From: Rattus norvegicus
Lineage: Eukaryota > Chordata > Mammalia > Rodentia > Muridae
Assembly: GCF_036323735.1 (NCBI RefSeq)
Contig: NC_086024.1
Span: 135,621,053-135,685,052 of the forward strand
DNA length: 64,000 nucleotides
Reading direction: 5' to 3'
Part shown: positions 23,608 to 36,557 of the stretch, piece after piece
Layout: the number at the start of each line of letters is the position of its first letter
Position numbering within the stretch: the stretch's first letter is position 1
Program-made: the position numbers and the translations under genes
The notes under the pieces: generated by a model
Database searches by the model: none
Told to the model about the DNA's origin: nothing
What the model saw: the letters and a program-made list of their open reading frames with translations, nothing else

Positions 23608-23720
23608 TCTTTTATTTGTCTTTTTGAGGCAGGGATATTCACTATGTAGCCCAGGCTGGGCTCTTCCTCCTCTACCTCCCCAGTGAGGCAAGAGTTATAG
23701 GCATGAGCTCCCATGCCGCA
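23608..23720 (-). mobile_element. Diverged B1 SINE
   Basis: TTGAGGCAGGGATATTCACT, TGTAGCCCAGGCTGGGCTC; inverted. Confidence 0.65.
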
Positions 23721-23774
23721 TCCTATCTATTCATGTAGAGTCGGCTTCGAGCCTCACAGTAAGAAAATGAAGTA

Positions 23775-23948
23775 GGGCTAGAGGTGGCTCAGTGGTTAGA
23801 TCACTGACTGCTTTTCCAGAGGTCCTGAGTTCAAATCCCAGCAACCATGGCTCACAACCATCTGTAATAGGATCTGATGCCCTCTTCTGCTGTGTCTGAA
23901 GACAGCGACAGTGTACTCATATACATTAAATAAATAATATTTAAAAAA
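23775..23948 (+). mobile_element. B2 SINE at the Mok 3' end
   Basis: GGTGGCTCAGTGGTTAGATC, CAGAGGTCCTGAGTTCAAAT, GACAGCGACAGTGTACTCAT, with an AAATAAATAA tail. It lies just beyond the inferred Mok poly(A) site, in the opposite orientation. Confidence 0.95.
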
Positions 23949-23964
23949 TGAAATGAATCCTTGA

Positions 23965-24210
23965 ATGAGGTGGTTTTACAAATATATTAAACTGAAACAT
24001 TCAGTACAGCTGCATTGGAGTTGCAAACACATATGGCTCCAGGTTGTGGATAGAGACGGGCTGCAGGGCAGCATGTCCTGGGCCACCAGCATTGTGAGGA
24101 ACAGCAGCACATGAGCGTCCTCTGGCCCATCCGCCCTCGGCCACAGAGGCCTAAGCCTGTCCACAGTGCCAGCCCTTGCTGTCCAAGAGGATGGCCAGGT
24201 GGTGGGCTGT
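23965..24210 (-). other. Mok: Mok 3' UTR (inferred extent)
   Basis: About 245 nt of unique sequence between the stop codon and a plus-strand B2 element. On the minus strand a variant signal AATATA (23988-23983) lies near its end; no AATAAA is seen before the B2. The true end could lie further on. Confidence 0.5.
23983..23988 (-). terminator. Mok: Possible variant poly(A) signal AATATA, Mok
   Basis: Minus strand TTTAATATATTTGTAAAAC about 225 nt after the Mok stop. AATATA is a known but weaker variant of AATAAA. Confidence 0.35.
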
Positions 24211-24291
24211 TCAGTACTCTCCCCCTTTCCTGTTGATCGTGGGCAGGTGACAGTGTTTCAGGTGAGGTTTGATGTCCTTCTGAGTGTCTGT
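24211..24291 (-). CDS. Mok: Mok exon 12 (last coding exon)
   Basis: 81 nt encoding TDTQKDIKPHLKHCHLPTIN then RKGGEY, with TGA at 24213-24211. Acceptor CTCCACCAG. Confidence 0.95.
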   Translation of the reverse strand, partial: TDTQKDIKPHLKHCHLPTINRKGGEY

Positions 24292-27200
24292 CTGGTGGAG
24301 AAGAACCATAGGCACTGAGTGGAGGCCAAGGCCAGGCCCAAGAGCAGCCCCAGAGAAGCTAGAGATGTACTACCTTCTTGTTCACGACAGCGCACTTCAG
24401 GGGTCTCAGCACGGGGACTCTTCCATTTGCCCCAGTGCCCAACACCGACCGCAGTGCAGGACTGGAGCAAGATGACAGTTTGGTCATCCCAGACAGCCTC
24501 AGTTTGGGGAGCTCCGTCAGACTAGTCGGCCCCTGTCGCCTGGCACGGCCCTCCTCTTGCCTCAGGGGCTGCTAGAGAAACAGAACACTCATCAGTTGCC
24601 CTGCAGGAATCAGGTCAAGGAAAGGAAAGGCGCTGGCCTCAGTGCGGCTAAGCTCCAGCCAGCTCACAGTGCGCTGGCAGGAGGCAGGCTTAGGGCATGC
24701 CCCAGGGCCACCAGCCGCTGCAGCTCTAACCGCAGCTCTAACCAGTCCATCTACCCCAGCAGGCTTTGGTAGCTTCAGGGTAAAATTGGTTTCTGCATTG
24801 TTTGTGTTTGAGATAAGGCCTCACCAGGTAACCCTGGCTGGCTTGAAACTCACCATGTAGACCAAGATCTGCCTGCTTGCTTCTGCCTCCCGAATGCCGA
24901 GATTAAAGGCATGTCCCATCATGCCTGATAGCTTCTGCATTTTTTAAGTACTGAAAGGAATTCCTCTACATTGCTAGCATGTGAAGCAAATGTGGAATAC
25001 ATGTTCGTGTGCAGCTCCCAGGGACAAAGCTCTGCCACCTTAGGTGCCCTCATCGAAGGACTGGGGCACACATACACAGCTGGGAGACAGGCCCACCTTG
25101 GATGTGACTATACTTTGGGGGCAGGGCACCATGGAAGGCACCAGCAGACAAGTCTGAGGCAGAGGGTGGTGCGGCTGAGAGGGCAGTCTGGAGGCCATCT
25201 GTGGTAATGGGAGCTGAGGGAGCTGCAGGGCCCCTGGGAGGGAAAGCCCTGGAGAAGACAAGTCTGGGAGGGAGTGGGAGCTGGCATTGCACAAGTGCAC
25301 CTGCCTCCGCTCTGCACTGGACAGGGCAGGCTCTGACCGACACTGGCTGCCCCGGACGGTCAGTGAAGTGGGAGGACAACTGACTGGTAGGCAGCTAAGA
25401 AAATGAACAATGTGCTGGCAGAGCTTGGGTGCTAGCCCGACGCTGTGCACTGGCAGAACTAAGCTAATGGCTGCCACGTCAGGATGCAAGGGGATGGTGA
25501 AGAGGTGGAAACATTGCACAGTGACGCTGTCATGTCTGACCAGGAGCACGCACAGTCCTGTTGGCCACGCTGCTGCATTCCCCTGGCCTGCCATGCTCAC
25601 CAGTTATGGCTAGCGGCTACCGTGCCTTCTTAGTACATCCTGACAGGTTCATTCTCGGGATACAGGCCGGTGTTACCACAAAAGGTTTGGCCCAGAACAG
25701 GTACTTGCACAGGGTCATCAGGTCAGATACCATGAAAGGGTCCCCTCTCTGGGCTTGCTCACATGTGACGTCAGCCATGGGTCTGCAGCTAGCAGGGTAG
25801 AAAAGGACCTGGGGAGTTAGATCCGGGTCCCACAGGGCAATCAGAACATTCCTAAGCCGAGACCATAGTAGCACAGACCTCGGCACAGTGTTCAGACCTC
25901 GGCTGACACGATGCCCTCTGGAACAAATGTGACACCACTCTCCACAACTGTGTGGTGGCCTCAGACACAAGTACCTGAAGGCTTTCAGTCTCTACCCAGC
26001 TCCCGTATTTCAGCTCATACCTGCTTTCTGCCCTCCTTTGAGAATGACCAGTTGTGACTGGATGATTCTGGCACCATGGAGTACTTGGGGTAGAAAGCTC
26101 TTCTGTGCTTGGCCAGGGTCTGTGTCTCAGCTGCCCTACAGGGAGGAGATGAGCGTGGCCACCTCCACTAATGGCTCCCAGGTGCAGCTGCTTCCTGCAT
26201 CTACAGTCCTCCATTAGAGGAGCCATTTGTGCTGCTTTCCTCGTGAGCTAGAAGCAGCCTCCTCTTCCCTCTGTAACAACCCAGCACTGTCTGGGCTGGG
26301 AGCGAACGGGGTCTTAACATGTGCTCTTTACGAGCCTTCCTAGGACCACAGTCCAGTCAGGAGTGTGCTGATGTGTGAGTTGATGCCTCGAGCACTGCAG
26401 ACACTCCTAGAGCTGGGTGGTAGACGTGCCCCTAGAAAATGAGTGTTGTTGCCCTGTCCATCCCGGATGTGTGCCAGGCTCTTCTAGGGGTTCATCCACT
26501 ACAGACTTGACACTGAGAAACAGCAGCCACACAGCCCTTTGCCCCTGGGCCAGCAGGAGGTGGCTAACTGCATCACAGAGACGGCCCCAAAAGGCAATGG
26601 CCACTGTCAGGACAGCGCTGTTCCCAAGCCTGTCACTGCCCCATGGGTCTCATAGGCCAAGACTTCCCATTCATCACTCAGCAGCCATCGAGAAATCCTA
26701 CCTCTGCACCTGGAAATAGGGGTGCTGAAGGGCTTGGTGAGCCGCGATTCGTTCATCAGGGTCATAAGCCACCATTGCATGCAGGAGGGAGAGGCATTGC
26801 GGGGTCAGATTGGTTGTCAGTAGAGGTATTCCTGATCCCTTTTTAAAAGGAAAATCAAAACTCATAGCTCTCGACCTGTATTGAAAGCCCAATGATAATA
26901 AATCATCATGCCATTGAGAGAACTGGTGGTCATCCCCTAACTCTGAGGGGCCCACACTGAAGGGAAGGGTTCACAACCCAAAAGGGAGCAGGTTAGGCTG
27001 GGCATAGTGGGACAAGCCTACAGTCACTGTGATAGGGAGGTAAGGATCAGGAATGCAAGGCCAGCCTAGGCTACACAGAGTCTGAGGCAATCAAGGCTTT
27101 AGAAGGGGTGAGGGGTAAGAGAACACACAATGCCAATGGCTCCGGGAGAGCCCAGTCATCAGCACAGATCCAACTGCCAGCGCAGCACACATCCCCTAGC

Positions 27201-30200
27201 CCGTAGGGAAGCTGAGCAAGGGGCGGGTTTCCTCTTCAATTCCACTGTGAACTAAAACTACTCCAACAACCCTAGGAAGCAGAGACGTGTGTGCTCTAAG
27301 TGTAAAAGATGCTGTCGCCTGTGACAGCAGAAACCTTGCCTTCCTGCATGACGACAACTAAAGGTGGCTTCTCTACTGACCATCTTAGACCAGGGACTTC
27401 TGGGCAATCTGGCCCAGCAGGCCCTGCCCTCCCTGCAGGCCTCAGCCTCATCAAACAAGGCTGCCACAGGGCCGCAAGGGCTGGGCCTCACTGTCACCCT
27501 GACTGCTGGCTGGTGGCCCAGGGAGTCAGCTTTTCTGACCCAGGCAACAGTTCTGACCCAAGTAGACCGCAGTCTGGGGACAAGTCCCAACACCAGGCCT
27601 TCCGAGAGACTAGGAGAGCTTTTTGTGACTCAAGGATGAGGGCCCCCCACCTCTGAGCACCTCACCACCCCCCCCAAAGAGATGGCTGGCTCCCTTTTCA
27701 CAGAAGCCCAAATGAGTGGGTGGCCCAGAAAATGCCATGGGGGTGATGAAACTGTTCCTCTGTCCTACCCGGCCCTACTGTAGAAAGGCTGGGCCCAAGA
27801 CAGTGAGTCTACCCCAGTATCCCAGGACACCACACTTACTGTTTGAACTTAGTGAGGGTCTTCTGACAAGGGGTGCCGATGACATCGTGGATTTTTGAGA
27901 TCTGGTCCAGTTCATTCACACCAGGAAAGAGGGGCTGCAGGCTGCAAGGGCACAGGGGTGCTGCAGTGGGGCAGGCCTCCCCAGGGGCTCAGCCCCTAGA
28001 AACAAGCCTGACACAAGCTGGCCTCTGGCCCGACACACAGCCGGCCTCTGGCCTGCAGACTGCTGCTGCTCTGTATTGGGCCTGAGGATATGTTTAAACG
28101 TAAATGTTTTACTATTCTTTACCTTATCTATGGATATTTTGCCTTCCTGGCTACCTGTACACCACGTGCCCGCCAGGTGCTCAGAGACGCCCTGAGGAGG
28201 ACAGCAAATCCCTTGGAACTAGAATCATGGATGGTTGTGAGCCACCATGCAGGTGCTAGAAACTGAACTCAGGACCTCTGGGAGAGCAGCCAGTGCTCTT
28301 AAGCCACCTCTGAGTCACCTCTCCAGTCCCCTAAGTATTTCTTAGGAGACAAACTCAACAGATTGTTCCAAGACAGACAGAGCTACACAGAGAGACCCCT
28401 GTCTTGGAAAAAACAAAATAGACATATATGAATAACCCAATCTATGTTCTGGGCTACAACAAAAACTTCAAATACAACTCTGGCTCTGGGACTCTAGCTC
28501 TTCGACCAAAGAGGATGCTATGAGAGTAAGAACGGCCCTGCGGGAGAGACAGTGTGCAAAGCCCAGCAGGTTGACTAGTGGCTCGCCTGAGGCCAGCTGG
28601 CACTCTGCTCAGACATCACTGGCTGCTGTGCACTTGCTTCTCTATCCTTTAATATCCTTCCAAACTAACTCATGAATCTCAGCATGTGACAGAATTGTCT
28701 GTTGTCATTTACAGCCTCAGTAAAGTCACCACTGGGCTTTCCCAACGACATCATCAGTACCCAAGCACTAGTGGCAAAGAAGGCCTGAAGTGCATGACCA
28801 CACCATGGTTCCACGGCAGCCATTAGGGCAGGTAGGGATGGGTGGCCCCTGGGTCCCTGCCTGTGCTGTTACCTCCATAGAAGAGCTGCTGTAAGAGGCG
28901 AGGTTGTCACCCCCTCCCCTCCCCTGGCCAGTTTAGAGGCAGCACACACCTCCAAGTGCAACAAACGCTCAGGCTGTGCTCAGCCATTCCTCTTCCAGGA
29001 ATGGCGCCAAAAGGTCAGAGGAAGAATGGGCTGGGCTTTCTAGAAAAGTCCAATTATAGGGTTGGGGATTTGGCTCAGTGGTAGAGCGCTTGCCTAGCAA
29101 GCGCAAGGCCCTGGGTTCAGTCCCCAGCTCTGAAAAAAAAGAAAAAAAGAAAGAAAGAAAAAAAAGAAAAGTCCAATTATGCCAGAAGGAGCCTCGTGCT
29201 CACACTGAGTGGCTTGCGCCACTTGCCCTCACTTCCCCATAGCAGATCTCTGATCTTGAGCTCTTGTCTGTAGTCACTGCATCATCAAGCCCCACCCCTA
29301 GCCCCACCCTGCCATGGGGCTGCTGCTGCTGCTGCTGCCGCCCAGGTGAGGCCAACAAGGGCGAGTGCTTGGTAAGAGGTGAGGTGAGATCCTCGCCATC
29401 TGCCTGCTGAAGGAAGGCCAGGCAGTAGGAACCAAGCAGAAACCAGGATGGCCGTACCCTCAGAGTATAAAGGAAGGTGCTGCCAAGTGCCTCACCCAAC
29501 CCCACCATGTGACCTGCCCACGTCGCCCTGCAAGGTACTTCAGCCTCAGGTGCTGGCCCAGCTCTACCTGGCAATCTCATAGAACACGCAGCCAGCGCTC
29601 CACAGGTCCATCTTGTATGTGTAGAACCCGTCAGTGAGGAGACACTCTGGGGCCCGGTACCACCGGGTTGAGATGTACTCTGTGTAGGGCTGCTTGGAAT
29701 AGACACTCCGGCACGACCCAAAGTCCCCTAGTTTCAGGACATCCTGCTGCAAAGGAGAGAGACTAGGGTTGGCTCTGTCTCAGTCTGTAGCCACTGCCAC
29801 ACAGACCATTTCAAATGTACAAACTCTGGGAAAATCCCAGCAGCTAAGCAACTCCTAACACACACTGTGAGGCTTTGTAAGCGCTTCAGAGTCTCTATTG
29901 GAAGAACAGAATGCATCACAAACTCCCCTTGCTCGGAGGTAGACAAGTGCACCACCCATCGCAGACAGCTCCCACAGCAGCACCCAAGGCACAGCCTCCC
30001 ACAGCAGCACCCAGCCCATCTGTCCCAGGTGGTTCAGGGGTTCAGGTCTAGCCTCACTGCGCACAGGCTTCCTACAGCCATGTGGCTCAAGGGGACTCTC
30101 CTGATGGCGAATCAAATAGAGAATCCACACGAGGTACACTTTAAGCTTGGGTAGCACAGGAGACTTCTGAAGAGAGCTCAAGGTTAAGAAATCTCAATTC

Positions 30201-33102
30201 TGGAGGGCCTCGGACTTCCTCTTCTCCCACACTGACATTCAGCAAGGAGAACGGCTATTTGCAGGGAGTCACAGTCTGCTGAGAAGGACTGATGCCTTAT
30301 ACTGCATCCTTCAAGAGGAATGTTAACAGTGCGGACAGCACTTGCTAAAGTGAGCCTTTTACAAACATGGAGGGTGAAGCCTGACAACCCAGGCCAGGGC
30401 ACAAACTCAGACCCAAACCATATTTTCCAGTTATCTGGGACCCAGTGGATCACATTTCCTATTCTGAGTCTGGAGTGACGGCTCAGTGTTTAAGAGTGTG
30501 TGCTGCTCTGGCCAAGGACTCGGGCTCAGTTCCCAGCACCCACACAGCAGCTCCCAGCCCTCTAACTCCGGTCCAAGGCTCTCACAGTCTACCCCTTCCA
30601 TGGGCACCTACACTTCTGCACCTGCCCACACTCGTCTAACACATGCATTTCATTAAAAATAAAATACAAACCTAGAAAAATAAGACATTTAAAACTTTAT
30701 AGTCTACCTTTATTTTGATATCAAAATAAAACTTTTCTATATAAAAGTTTTTACCTTTACTAGTATATTTTCTGGTTTTACATCTCTGTGAAATATCCCG
30801 TTTCTGCATTGAGTATTAAAGACAGAATGAGAGAATGACTTGCACCTCCAGTTCCAAAGCCTCCGCCTGGAGCCATGTCCCTGTGGGCTGGCTGGGGAGC
30901 CGCCCTCCCAGCTACCTGTGCATATGGTCCAGCGATTTGCACAACTGGTACATGTAGTGCATGATCTTTTTCTCTGACAACGGATGTCTTCTCCCTGCGC
31001 AACAAGAAAATGGGCCAGTGTTTACCAGGGCCACGCATGCACACCTTTATAATAAACCCAAAGTCTTTGACTTTCACACTGTGGTCAAGCTGGCAGGGGC
31101 AGCATTTGGAAGACGGAAGCCCGAGGACGGAGTTCAAGGTGATTCTTCACTGTACAAAACTCATCCTGGACTGAATTACACTAGACCTTAGCTCAAAGAC
31201 TCCTTCCTCTCTAAAAACAAAAGAGCAAGCATGGGACAACTTAGGTTCCCCAGTGAAAAATAACTGGAGTACGTTTAGGAAACAGTGTAAAGATGCCATC
31301 CCATTCTTACACCTTTACTTAGTGAGTTGGGGAGGGCACAGGAATGTCACATGAGGACGGCGTGTGAGAGTCAGTCTTTCCTTCCATCCCGTGGGTCCCA
31401 GGAATTGGACTCAGGTTGCGAGTGAGTGAGGTGTGTGGGCCCTGGATATCCTCAAGTTGGAATTATAGGCAGCCCTTATAGCTTGAACTCGGGTCCTCTG
31501 GAGGAACAACAGAAGCTCTTCCTCTCAGAGACTCTCCAGTCCAAATTCGCAGTTCATGGCACTCAATTGCTGGCACGACAGCCGACTGTTTCCCAAAGGG
31601 GTCCCATTTCCCTTGATTTCATTGTGAAAGGTGAACATTTGTACACTAAGTTTCAACTCTTTAACAGGATCATGGTTCATTCACTCTTTCCCTATTTGAC
31701 ACTGTTAGTTTAAAATGTTTAATAATTTTTAGTAAATATATTTGTTTTTTTCTTTGAACTGCTAAAAAAGAGTATTTATGATATGAAATAGAAAACCGTT
31801 AGCAGGGTGGTGGTACACACCTTTAGACCCCATGCTCTAGAGACAGAGGCAGGCAGTGCTCTGAGTTCAAGGCCAGCTTGGTCTACAGAGCAAATTCCAG
31901 GATAGCCTGGGCTATAGAGAAACCCTGTCCTGAAAAAGCAAACAACAAAAACAAACAAAGAGAAAGAAAATAGTCAATTGCAGGCCTAACCTAATACTCA
32001 CAAAGTAGGGGCACAAAAGCAGATCCCAGGGCCAGCCTGGGCTACACAGTGAGTTGAGGAGAGCCTGAGCTAAATAAAACCCTGTCTCAAAAACGATGCC
32101 AAACAAACAAATCATAGAGTAACTCAAGCCAGCTGAAGATAGTAGCCTGCAATTGCAGAGCCCAGGAGGAGAGAAAATCGCCACAAGTTCAAGGCCAGCC
32201 TACACTACATAATTAGCCCCAAGCCAGACTGAGCTATATAGCAGTGCTGGCTCAGAAGCAGAAAATAATTTAGTTTTAAGATCTCCATGTACAAGGGCTG
32301 GAGAGATGGCTCGATAGTTAGAGCACTGACTGCTCTTCCAGAGGTCCTGAGTTCAATTCCCAGCAACCACATGGTGGCTGACGACGATCTGTAATGGGAT
32401 CTGGCGCCCTCTTCTGGTGTGTCTGGAGATAGCTACAGTGTATTCACATACATAAAATAAATAAATAAATCTTTAAAAAAAAAACGACCTCCAAGTACAG
32501 TAACTTCTCATTCAGTCCCATAACCTTTTCTTGTATTGTTTCACATGACATTCTAGTTTCCTGGAATTACAAAACAATCAGGGCCGGAGAGATGGTCAGC
32601 AGTTGAGAGCACTTCCTGCTCTGGCACCACACTGGGCAGTTGTTCCAGGAGACTCAACACCCTCTTCTGGGCTCTGCAGGCCAAATACATTCATTCAGGC
32701 ACACACACTCGCACACACACGCGCACATGCACTCGCACACACATGTGCTCACGCACACACACACACATAAAATAAAATACATTTAAAGAATATAAGGGGG
32801 GTGACACTGCTTAGTGGTTAAAGGCACTGCTGCCCTTGGTCTGCACCCACATGGTTGTTCACAACCGATCCTAACTCCAGGTCCACGTCCTCTACCGCCC
32901 TCTTCTGCCTTCCATCTGCATCCGGATCACATGTGCACACAGACACACGCAGGCAAAACACTCTTCCAAAACAAATGTTTATAAGTTAATTAAAACTAAG
33001 ATTCTGTTAGTGTTCCCAGGCCTAGGGATTTGATGACCTACTACGTGTGTGGCCAGAGATGTAGTTCATCAGTGCATCCCTTCCAGCATGCTTAGACCCT
33101 CG

Positions 33103-33143
<41 letters not shown>

Positions 33144-33158
33144 CACATGCACACCACA

Positions 33159-33217
<59 letters not shown>

Positions 33218-35565
33218 CCAGGCGTAATGGTGTCTTACTTCTTTAACTGCAGCACTTGCAAGTCTAAGGCAAGGCTGCCACCAGCTCAGACTATAAAGTC
33301 AGACCTGTGTCAAAAACTTTCTTCTATGTATAGAAAATGGAGATCCACGTATAATGACACAAATAGACAGTCCCAAGCACTGGGGAGGAAGACTCCATGT
33401 TTCAGGATGGCCTGAGCAAGGACCTTCCATCTCCCTCACAGCAGCTGGCATTGGGCTCTCCTCAGGCTTGCCCTGGGATTACGAATTGGTGCTGACCGCT
33501 CCTCACAATCCCCCTCATCCTATCCCTCTCCAGAGTCCCGGTTCACACCTGCCTCCATGCTGCTCCACTCACTTACGGGAGCGCATCTGCCGCCGTGTCT
33601 GCATAGCCAAATCTTTTATGAGTGAGTGTGTGTGGGGGGGGGGTTGTTTTTTTGAGACAGGGTCTCTCTATGTATTACCCTGGCTGGCGTACAACTCAAT
33701 ATGGAGGCCAGGCCTCTACCTCCCATGTGCTTGGTTTAAAGGCTTAGGCCATCACATCTGGCCAATTCTTTTCTCTAAATTCACATTTATTTATGTGTAT
33801 GACTGTGTATGTGTATGTGTGTATACACAAATATGCCACAAGAGCATGTGGAGGTCAGAGAACGACTTGAAAGTCTCCCACTCAGGCCGGTCCACAGCTT
33901 TGGCAGCAAGCACCTTTGCCTGTTTAGCCATCTCAGCGGCCTACATCCAGATCTTGGCGTTATCATCTCAAGTGAACCTCGGGAGTCACTGTTAGGAAAG
34001 TCTGTGCTGTGCACCATCACCACGGTAGCGTCAGGAAGTGGACGCTAAGGCCCACACTCAGGTCTACTGAGTCCTAAGCATGGGCACAGGGTCCAGGAAT
34101 CTGATTTCTTAGCTGCTTTGGGCCCCAGCATGAGTTCTAATCAGTCCCCGCCCCCCTTCCTTGGTCTCCACCCAAGCCCAGGTGACCAGGTGGCCAGCTC
34201 TCTTCCCTGTCCATCCCTAGGAGGGGTCCTCGTGAGAGGGGGGCACTGGAAGAACAGTGCAAGAGCAGTGATCTAGACAGTGAGAGTCCACGCCCTGGAA
34301 AGGAATGGGTTTACTACTACCCAAGTCATCCCAGCAGTCCCAGTCCCCCAGGCCCACTGTATGTCTGCTTCCTACCAGTTTCCTCTTTCACACAGTCTAG
34401 AACAAACAGAAAAAAAGAAAGACAATGAGCAACCACTAGAGAACGTCCTGTCTGCGGGATGAGTGACAAACCCGAAGCCTCTTCCCTCATCTGTATAACT
34501 CGAGTCTGCGCAAGTCAATTTTCAGTGAGCACAGTCACTCGGAAGGCTGGATGGGATGTCGCACACAGCCTCACTGATGTGAGTAAGCAGCGGACCTGGC
34601 CTGCATTATAACTAAAGGCCCTGTCTTCCAGCAAGTCTGGGTTTCTGGTCAGGCTTGGAGGTCAAGTGCTGGTCTCAGCATAGCACAGCCAAATGGTTCT
34701 CCATACTGGAGGCCCAAAGGTCATGCCCACTGCATGTGTGTATACACACATGCCTCTGTGTGATCCACGGAACACCTTGTATCTCACAAAAGGCTCTGAA
34801 AAACAAAAAAGCCAGAGAGCCACACCTGAGACCAGAGACCAGAGGCGAGAAGAACAGCCTAAATGATCTTGGGTAACTCTCTCTCATCAGCCAGGGCAAA
34901 CTAAGGACAGACAGAGTCCTCCCAGTTCTGTGCTTTGCAAGTACATTGTCTTAGGCAACTGAAAATGGAATTTGTTTGAAATTCAATTTCTTTACCTCTC
35001 AAATAGGGCTTGGATCACTGGAGAGGAGATCAAAGGCAGAAGCGCACTGCACACGGAGACTCTTGACTACTCAGGAACTATACCACACACTGTAAACTGA
35101 GGGGCAAGGCTGGACATGGAGACATGGGTGGGCACTGCTCTCCACACTTTATGTAGGATTTAAGCCCCAAGGCAACCACTGGAGGTAGACACCACAAGCT
35201 CTCCACGAGGATATCAGGAGCACACAGCTGAGCATGGACTCTGACCCACATGCCGTCTCATACCATAGGAGATCTGAACCCCACTTTCCAGAAGCTCCTA
35301 ACCAACGGAGGGCTGCAAACTCACAATTGGTGAGGTGCTGAGAACACACAACTCCTGGACTCAGGGGATACTGCAGAAGGGTCGGTGTGTGTGTGTGTGT
35401 GTTATGTGTGTATGTGTGTTTGTGTGTGTGGTTATGTGTGGTTGTGGTGTGTGTATTTTTGTGTGTGTGTTTCTGTGTGTGTTTGTGTTATGTGTGTGTG
35501 TGGTTATGTGTGTGTGCTGTGTGTGTGTATTTGTGTGTGTGTTGTGTGTATTTGTGTGTTTCTGT

Positions 35566-35610
<45 letters not shown>

Positions 35611-36497
35611 GTGAGGAACCCGAGGACGGGCTAGAGTGCTGTGGCATACTGTTTTCCAGGCGCGGCAGTGTACTGCTCTGCTGAACCTATAGTGGCTGTG
35701 GTCACCTACACAAGACTTCCAGAAGCTGGGCCTGTCAACACTCTGTAACAAGGAAATGGACCACACGGAGCCCCATCCCTCCCTCAGGATCTACAGGCAG
35801 TTAATGGAGACATTTTCTTCAGCGGTGTGTCTTCCAGTAAGGGCCCATGCTCCTGTAGATAACCCTCCATCCAGGCTCCTATAAGCAACCCTAAGCTCAT
35901 TGGGTCTCACACACAGAAAGAAATAAGCACACTCATGATACACACACGTGTGCAAGCAAACACTCATACACATAAGGCAAACCAGTATTTTCTAAACAGG
36001 GGTGAAAGAGGAAGAGGGGTGGTGGGAACAGGATGGATTAGCAGGAGTGAGAGAGGGAAAGTGATGGTAGAGAGGCAAATTAGATCAAAACCCATTACAG
36101 ACATGGATGAAACCCATCGTTTGCATAATAATACAGGCCCATGAAAAAACAGCCACAAAACCCGAAGGATGGTGTCAGTGCTTCAGAAAGAACATTGCCC
36201 GGTGACAAGTGCTGTGTGCCTCACACACCCCGAACGGCAGAGCCCAACAGTCAAGGAAACAAAGATGTTGTCATGCTGAGTCAGACGGTCAAAACCTACT
36301 GGGAATGCTGTAACCAAGATGGCCAGCGAGGCTGGAGAGACAGCGCAGTGGTTAAGCCTGATTCCACTCCTAGAGAGGACCAGAGTTCAGCTCCCAGCAG
36401 CCAGCCAAGTGCTCACAACAGCCTGAAACCTCAGCTCCACTGCAAGGGATCAGATGCCCTCTTCTGACCAACCTGCACACCCATGGCTCAGTGTACA

Positions 36498-36557
<60 letters not shown>

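Larger units (their letters stand above)
14135..23964. other. Intergenic region between convergent Wdr20 and Mok
   Basis: No exon could be supported. It contains a B2 at 16.73 kb, a TA repeat at 19.6 kb, an ID at 20.58 kb, a GA repeat at 22.83 kb, B1-like fragments and a CpG-richer patch (19370-19480) followed by an AT-rich block (19850-20115) that looks like 3' UTR. Many 60-140 codon ORFs here overlap one another on both strands and none resembles a known protein. Confidence 0.6.
24292..30915 (-). other. Mok: Mok introns 5 to 11 (between the clustered 3' exons)
   Basis: Introns of 112, 1008, 1626, 964, 566, 1449 and 82 bp separate exons 5-12. They contain an ID at 29.06 kb, B3-type SINEs at 28.1-28.3 and 30.47 kb, and B1s at 24.8 and 27.0 kb. 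ORFs on either strand here are shadows or chance. Confidence 0.85.

Noticed and set aside
25040..25600. 186-codon minus-strand ORF in Mok intron 10
   Set aside because: Lies between two confirmed exons, has no splice-site support for inclusion, and several other open frames overlap it.
33354..33995. 213-codon forward ORF in Mok intron 4
   Set aside because: Runs through a B1 and B3-type SINE and a TG tract; no recognisable protein.
35335..35684. Cys/Val-rich ORFs
   Set aside because: Translation of the TG microsatellite.
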